Below are positions 44,321 to 45,681 of a stretch of DNA of 45,681 nucleotides, piece after piece. The first letter of the stretch is position 1. Each line of letters starts with the position of its first letter. The position numbers were made by a program, and so were the translations under genes. The stretch lies in the NCBI GenBank assembly GCA_000440235.1, contig ALKQ01000060.1, positions 1-45,681 on the forward strand, written 5' to 3'. Source of the stretch: Streptococcus suis 10581. Its GTDB lineage: Bacteria; Bacillota; Bacilli; Lactobacillales; Streptococcaceae. The notes under the pieces are model-generated. The model was not told where the DNA came from. It ran no database searches and was given only the letters and a program-made list of their open reading frames with translations.

Positions 44321-44692
44321 TTAATTAACATTATTGTATAAAATCCCAGAGAGAATGTCAAACATTATCTCAGAATATGGGGAAACATACTCTGAGGTTA
44401 GCCACAAGAAAATTAAAACAATTCCAACTGGTTTCAATTCTGGAACATCATAATTTGCCAAAGCTAATACAGGAATACTCAAAATAATATAGGGAAGTAA
44501 CATGGTTGACTCTGTAGCAACATCTACTAAATCTTTGTCAGGATTCTCAACAAACCAAAGGAATGGTGAGAATAAACGAAGCCATTTTGCTCTCTCTGTA
44601 GATCCTAAAATTGGTCGAATAAATAGAGTCAACAACTTGTATCCAACAAAAGCAAATATGGCTAAGATATCCTCTCTAGTTAGAGCTAACAT
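44321..44692 (-). CDS. Small membrane protein of unknown function
   Basis: A 123-aa protein with about four hydrophobic segments (residues 8-28, 65-80, 88-100 and 105-118) and no recognised domain. The start is uncertain: only a weak GTGGG lies before the ATG at 44690-44692. It sits between the LPXTG gene terminator and the B3/B4 gene. It is probably real because of its length and consistent hydrophobic pattern, but no function can be given. Confidence 0.55.
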   Translation of the reverse strand: MLALTREDILAIFAFVGYKLLTLFIRPILGSTERAKWLRLFSPFLWFVENPDKDLVDVATESTMLLPYIILSIPVLALANYDVPELKPVGIVLIFLWLTSEYVSPYSEIMFDILSGILYNNVN

Positions 44693-44730
44693 CTACCCAC
44701 TACAGTTGACAAAGAGCCAAAAGAGCCAAA

Positions 44731-44757
44731 AAAAAATGGTCCAAAGGACCATTTTTC
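44731..44757. terminator. Terminator of the LPXTG protein gene
   Basis: A perfect 11-bp stem (AAAAATGGTCC with GGACCATTTTT) with a 3-base loop. A long T run follows on the minus strand, about 70 bases after the surface-protein stop. Confidence 0.85.
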
Positions 44758-44827
44758 CGAAAAGTCAAACTTTTCTTATTTCTTCATTTTATATAGTAAA
44801 GGTGGAATCCTTCTACTACTAAAACTA

Positions 44828-45681
44828 TTAGTCTTCGTTGCGACGACGTTTACCTGCAAGAGCAAGAGCTGCAATAAGCATACCTGCACCAAGTACTGTT
44901 GCTGATGATGAAGCTTCACCAGTGTTTGGCAATTGAGCCGCACCAGCTTTAGCAGTTGTTGGAGCTACAGGAGCCTGTGGTTTTGGTGCAACAGGTTTGC
45001 TTACCTTACGGTAGATGTGTGTTGTGTTACCGTCTGGATCTGTTACAGTCTTACCTGTAAACTCGTATCCTGGGATTGACTTGTTAGGTGTTGTACCTTC
45101 TTCTTGCGGTGCAATTGGGTTACCGTCTTCGTCAACGTGGTTTGTTACAACCTTAGTTACCTTACGGTAGATGTGTGTTGTATTACCGTCTGGATCTGTT
45201 ACAGTCTTACCTGTGAACTTGTATCCTGGGATTGACTTGTTAGGTGTTGTACCCTCTTCTTGTGGTGCAATTGGGTTACCATCTTCGTCAACGTGGTTTG
45301 TTACAACCTTCTTAGCAGGTGTTTCTACTTTACGGTAAACGTATGTTACTTCAGTAGTCTTACCACCTACAACAGTACCAGTTTCTGAACCTTCCACACG
45401 AACAAGCTCATAAGTTGTACCATCTTCTGTAGTGATAGTGTTTGGCTTGTTATCAGTTGTGTCATAAGACTTACCTGCTGGAGCGTCTGTTTCATCGTTA
45501 ACAGGTGTCTTAAGCACATTGCCGTTTTCATCCACATAGTTCACCACAACGTTACCATTTTGAACGTAAGGGATTGGTGTGTCAACGCCAGTTTCGTCTG
45601 GTGTTGGTGGCACATAACCCTTACCTGGATCTGTTGGATCAACTGGTTTCAATGGTTCGTTGGTCTTAGGATCTACTGGTG
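44828..45681 (-). CDS. LPXTG-anchored surface protein with MucBP-like repeats, 5' part missing
   Basis: The last 284 codons (283 residues) of a cell-wall protein; the frame is open to the window edge, so its start lies outside. From the edge: a Pro/Asp-rich stretch (PVDPTDPGKGYVPPTPDETG), a MucBP-like module (VVNYVDENGNVLKTPV to VTYVYRKVE), then two almost identical 52-residue modules with VVTNHVDEDGNPIAPQEEGT and DPDGNTTHIYRKV. A Pro/Ala spacer leads to the sortase motif LPNTGEA, a hydrophobic helix and the charged tail KRRRNED. Sortase A would link the Thr to peptidoglycan. Repeats like these are associated with mucin or host-protein binding, but the ligand is unknown. Confidence 0.93.
   Translation of the reverse strand, partial: PVDPKTNEPLKPVDPTDPGKGYVPPTPDETGVDTPIPYVQNGNVVVNYVDENGNVLKTPVNDETDAPAGKSYDTTDNKPNTITTEDGTTYELVRVEGSETGTVVGGKTTEVTYVYRKVETPAKKVVTNHVDEDGNPIAPQEEGTTPNKSIPGYKFTGKTVTDPDGNTTHIYRKVTKVVTNHVDEDGNPIAPQEEGTTPNKSIPGYEFTGKTVTDPDGNTTHIYRKVSKPVAPKPQAPVAPTTAKAGAAQLPNTGEASSSATVLGAGMLIAALALAGKRRRNED
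45001..45312 (-). repeat. Two tandem 156-bp coding repeats in the surface protein
   Basis: Units 45001-45156 and 45157-45312 are nearly identical in DNA, with only a few substitutions, and encode 52-residue modules. Such similarity allows copy-number change by slippage or recombination. Confidence 0.85.

Overview
The window is chromosomal DNA of a low-GC Gram-positive coccus, almost certainly Streptococcus suis or a very close relative. The basis is gene content and order: murC beside a SNF2 helicase, nrdR-dnaB-dnaI-der, an orphan RitR-type regulator beside gnd, rsmH-ftsL-pbp2x-mraY, and a T-box-controlled glyQS operon. S. suis-type interspersed repeats (ends AAGAGGCTGGG and CCCACTCCC) and an LPXTG protein with MucBP-like repeats agree with this. 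No rRNA, tRNA, CRISPR array or prophage was seen.

Layout. 1-6.6 kb (minus strand): a GNAT acetyltransferase, murC, a disordered protein of unknown function, a SWIM/SNF2 helicase and a pair of related small membrane proteins. 6.6-11.2 kb (minus): nrdR, dnaB, dnaI, a nitroreductase and der, a replication and ribosome-assembly operon with start/stop overlaps. 11.2-18.9 kb (minus): an AI-2E-family permease, ritR, gnd, a DUF177 protein, trxB, a DUF4059 protein, a CshB-like RNA helicase, and an EcsC-family gene broken by a 104-bp miniature element. 18.9-23.5 kb (minus): the division/cell-wall cluster rsmH-ftsL-pbp2x-mraY.

23.5-26.2 kb (plus): a small Xre regulator with four membrane-protein genes, preceded by a consensus promoter and four copies of an 18-bp operator-like dyad. 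26.2-33.0 kb: a set of genes matching the flavin-based extracellular electron transfer (EET) locus of Listeria: NusG-II protein (EetA-like), UbiA prenyltransferase, ApbE flavin transferase, FMN-binding lipoprotein, polyprenyl diphosphate synthase, membrane-anchored type II NADH dehydrogenase, and an EetB-like membrane protein. The inferred route is NADH to demethylmenaquinone to a surface flavoprotein to external acceptors. Inverted copies of a ~290-bp structured repeat flank this segment, and an IS110-family element has inserted into the right-hand copy.

34.9-38.7 kb (plus): KtrB/KtrA potassium uptake, a BOX-like repeat and a MATE exporter. 38.7-43.5 kb (minus): a small membrane protein, a DUF896 protein, and a glycine T-box operon encoding an unusual HExxH metallopeptidase-like protein followed by glyQ and glyS. 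43.5-45.7 kb (minus): a B3/B4-domain protein, a small membrane protein, and the 3' part of an LPXTG-anchored surface protein that runs off the window.

The points most worth a second look are the EET locus, the IS110 element inside a repeat with its probable bridge-RNA leader, covarying hairpins in the two large repeats, the phospho-acceptor-less redox-type RitR, the T-box-linked peptidase, the repaired-on-paper EcsC pseudogene, and Ser at PBP2x position 551.
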